Shown one piece after another: positions 21,195 to 22,012 of a stretch of 22,012 nucleotides of DNA. Origin of the DNA: Candidatus Tectomicrobia bacterium (GTDB lineage Bacteria; UBA8248); NCBI GenBank assembly GCA_016192135.1, contig JACPUR010000006.1:1-22012 (forward strand), in the 5' to 3' direction. Numbering within the stretch: position 1 is the stretch's first letter; every line of letters starts with the position of its first letter. Made by a program: the position numbers and the translations under genes. The notes under the pieces are model-generated. The model did not search any database and had not been told where the DNA came from. It saw nothing but the letters and a program-made list of their open reading frames with translations.

Positions 21195-22009
21195 GACGGC
21201 ACGTCCTTGGCGCGGGAACCCCGGCACCCCGGCAGGTGGGGCACGATCTCGTCGGCGCGGCGCACCTCGAGGTCCGGCTTCACGTCCGGGTCCCCCGGCA
21301 GCGCCCCCCAGCGGTTGATCCAGACCGAGGCCATCCCCACCGCGCGGGCGCCCGCCACGTCGGTGCGCAGGTTGTCCCCGATCATGACGGCCTCGGAGGG
21401 CTCGACCCCCAGCTCGGCCAGGGCCTGCTCGAAGAGGAAGGGCCCGGGCTTCCCGATGACGACGGGGGGCTTGCCGGCCGCCGCCTGGACGGCGAGCGCC
21501 ACCGCCCCCCCGCCCAGCTCGAAGCTCCCCCCCTCGCGGGGGGCGCGCACGTCGGGGTTCAGGGCGAAGAAGGGCGCCCCCCGGGCCACCGCCCGGGCCG
21601 CCGCGCTCAGGGAGAAATGGGTGAGGCCCTCGTCGAGGCCCACCACCACGATCTCGGCCCGGTGCTCGGCCCAGGGGGGGACCAGCTCGAAGCCCGCCGC
21701 GCGGATGGCCGCCTGGAGGGTCTCCGTCCCGAGGACGAGGACGCGCCCCGTCCCGCAGCGGCGCCGGAGGAACTCCCCCGCCCAGTCGAGCACGCCGACG
21801 ATCTTCCCGGGCCCGGGGTCGATGCCCAGGATGGCCATGTGGGCGCGCACGTCCGCCGAGGTGTGCCTTGAAATGTTGGTGACGAAGCGGTGGGGGAGGC
21901 CGCGCGCCTCCAGGGCGCCGAGGAGCTCCCGCGCGCCGGGCAGCACCTCCTCCCCGGCGTAGAGCACGCCCTCGAGGTCCATGACCACGGCTTTCAGGTC
22001 GCGGAACAT
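21191..22009 (-). CDS. HAD-IIA family phosphatase (NagD/LHPP-like) with DxE motif I
   Basis: A 272-residue HAD hydrolase. Motif I is VVMDLEGVLYAGE: the nucleophile D10 is present but the usual second Asp (DxD) is Glu, giving DLE. Motif II is FVTNIS, where the family has TNN or TNS. The C2-type cap lies at about 80-180. The motif III lysine is in IGKPGPFLFEQAL, and motif IV is MIGDNLRTDVAGARAVGM, both intact. Related proteins hydrolyse sugar phosphates, nucleotides or 4-nitrophenyl phosphate; LHPP-type members also lack the second Asp. The substrate is unknown. The start is ATG 22007-22009 and fits the family, though only three bases of upstream sequence are visible. It is coupled to the PrcB-like gene. 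Confidence 0.87.
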   Translation of the reverse strand: MFRDLKAVVMDLEGVLYAGEEVLPGARELLGALEARGLPHRFVTNISRHTSADVRAHMAILGIDPGPGKIVGVLDWAGEFLRRRCGTGRVLVLGTETLQAAIRAAGFELVPPWAEHRAEIVVVGLDEGLTHFSLSAAARAVARGAPFFALNPDVRAPREGGSFELGGGAVALAVQAAAGKPPVVIGKPGPFLFEQALAELGVEPSEAVMIGDNLRTDVAGARAVGMASVWINRWGALPGDPDVKPDLEVRRADEIVPHLPGCRGSRAKDVPS

Positions 22010-22012
22010 GGC

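Noticed and set aside
1-22012. tRNA or rRNA genes
   Set aside because: I saw no cloverleaf with TTCGAATC-like T-loop plus CCA or rRNA core sequence on either strand; a covariance-model scan would settle it.

Overview
High-GC (roughly 70% by eye) bacterial chromosome. A KdsD-type arabinose-5-phosphate isomerase (Kdo/LPS pathway), a lipobox lipoprotein and a PilZ protein point to a Gram-negative envelope. The density of short palindromic repeats would suit an environmental lineage such as Deltaproteobacteria, Methylomirabilota/Rokubacteria or Tectomicrobia, but I cannot place it further.

Layout: (1) 1-5141, minus strand: the start of RNase R, a PP2A-like metallophosphoesterase and polA. An AT-rich block of about 1.1 kb between the last two carries an NYN-domain nuclease gene with its own promoter and a two-hairpin leader. 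(2) 5142-8106, plus strand: an unrecognised proline-rich gene divergent from polA, a C5/A4-5 tract, then an arsenite methyltransferase gene (arsM) behind three copies of a TTGA-N5-TCAA dyad that overlap its probable promoter. The N-terminus of ArsM holds an internal duplication. (3) 8052-12018: an AbrB-like antitoxin with a truncated PIN toxin (minus), then a single-chain type IIG restriction-modification enzyme whose specificity segment is abruptly AT-rich. (4) 10.2 and 12.0-12.64 kb: a family of REP-like palindromes with a 5' GTAG, next to a truncated REP-associated (Y1) transposase gene. One REP pair lies in frame inside the restriction enzyme gene and another supplies its stop codon. (5) 12667-15846: a lipoprotein/small membrane protein pair (minus), an ACMSD-like amidohydrolase plus TauE/SafE permease pair (plus), and a PilZ protein (minus). 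(6) 15941-20222: kdsD (minus) divergent from the operon yebC-ruvC-ruvA-ruvB. (7) 20223-22012: a second family of palindromic repeats, a DUF2905 membrane protein, and a HAD-IIA phosphatase coupled to a PrcB-like exported protein.

How it fits together: housekeeping replication and repair genes (polA, yebC-ruvCAB, rnr) form the backbone. The accessory parts (NYN island, arsM, PIN/AbrB, type IIG enzyme, REP/RAYT cluster) sit between them and show compositional shifts, repeat insertions and truncations. The points most worth a second look are the NYN gene with its structured leader, the triple operator and duplicated metal-binding arm of arsM, the swapped specificity segment of the restriction enzyme, and the GTAG-REP/RAYT set with covarying stems.
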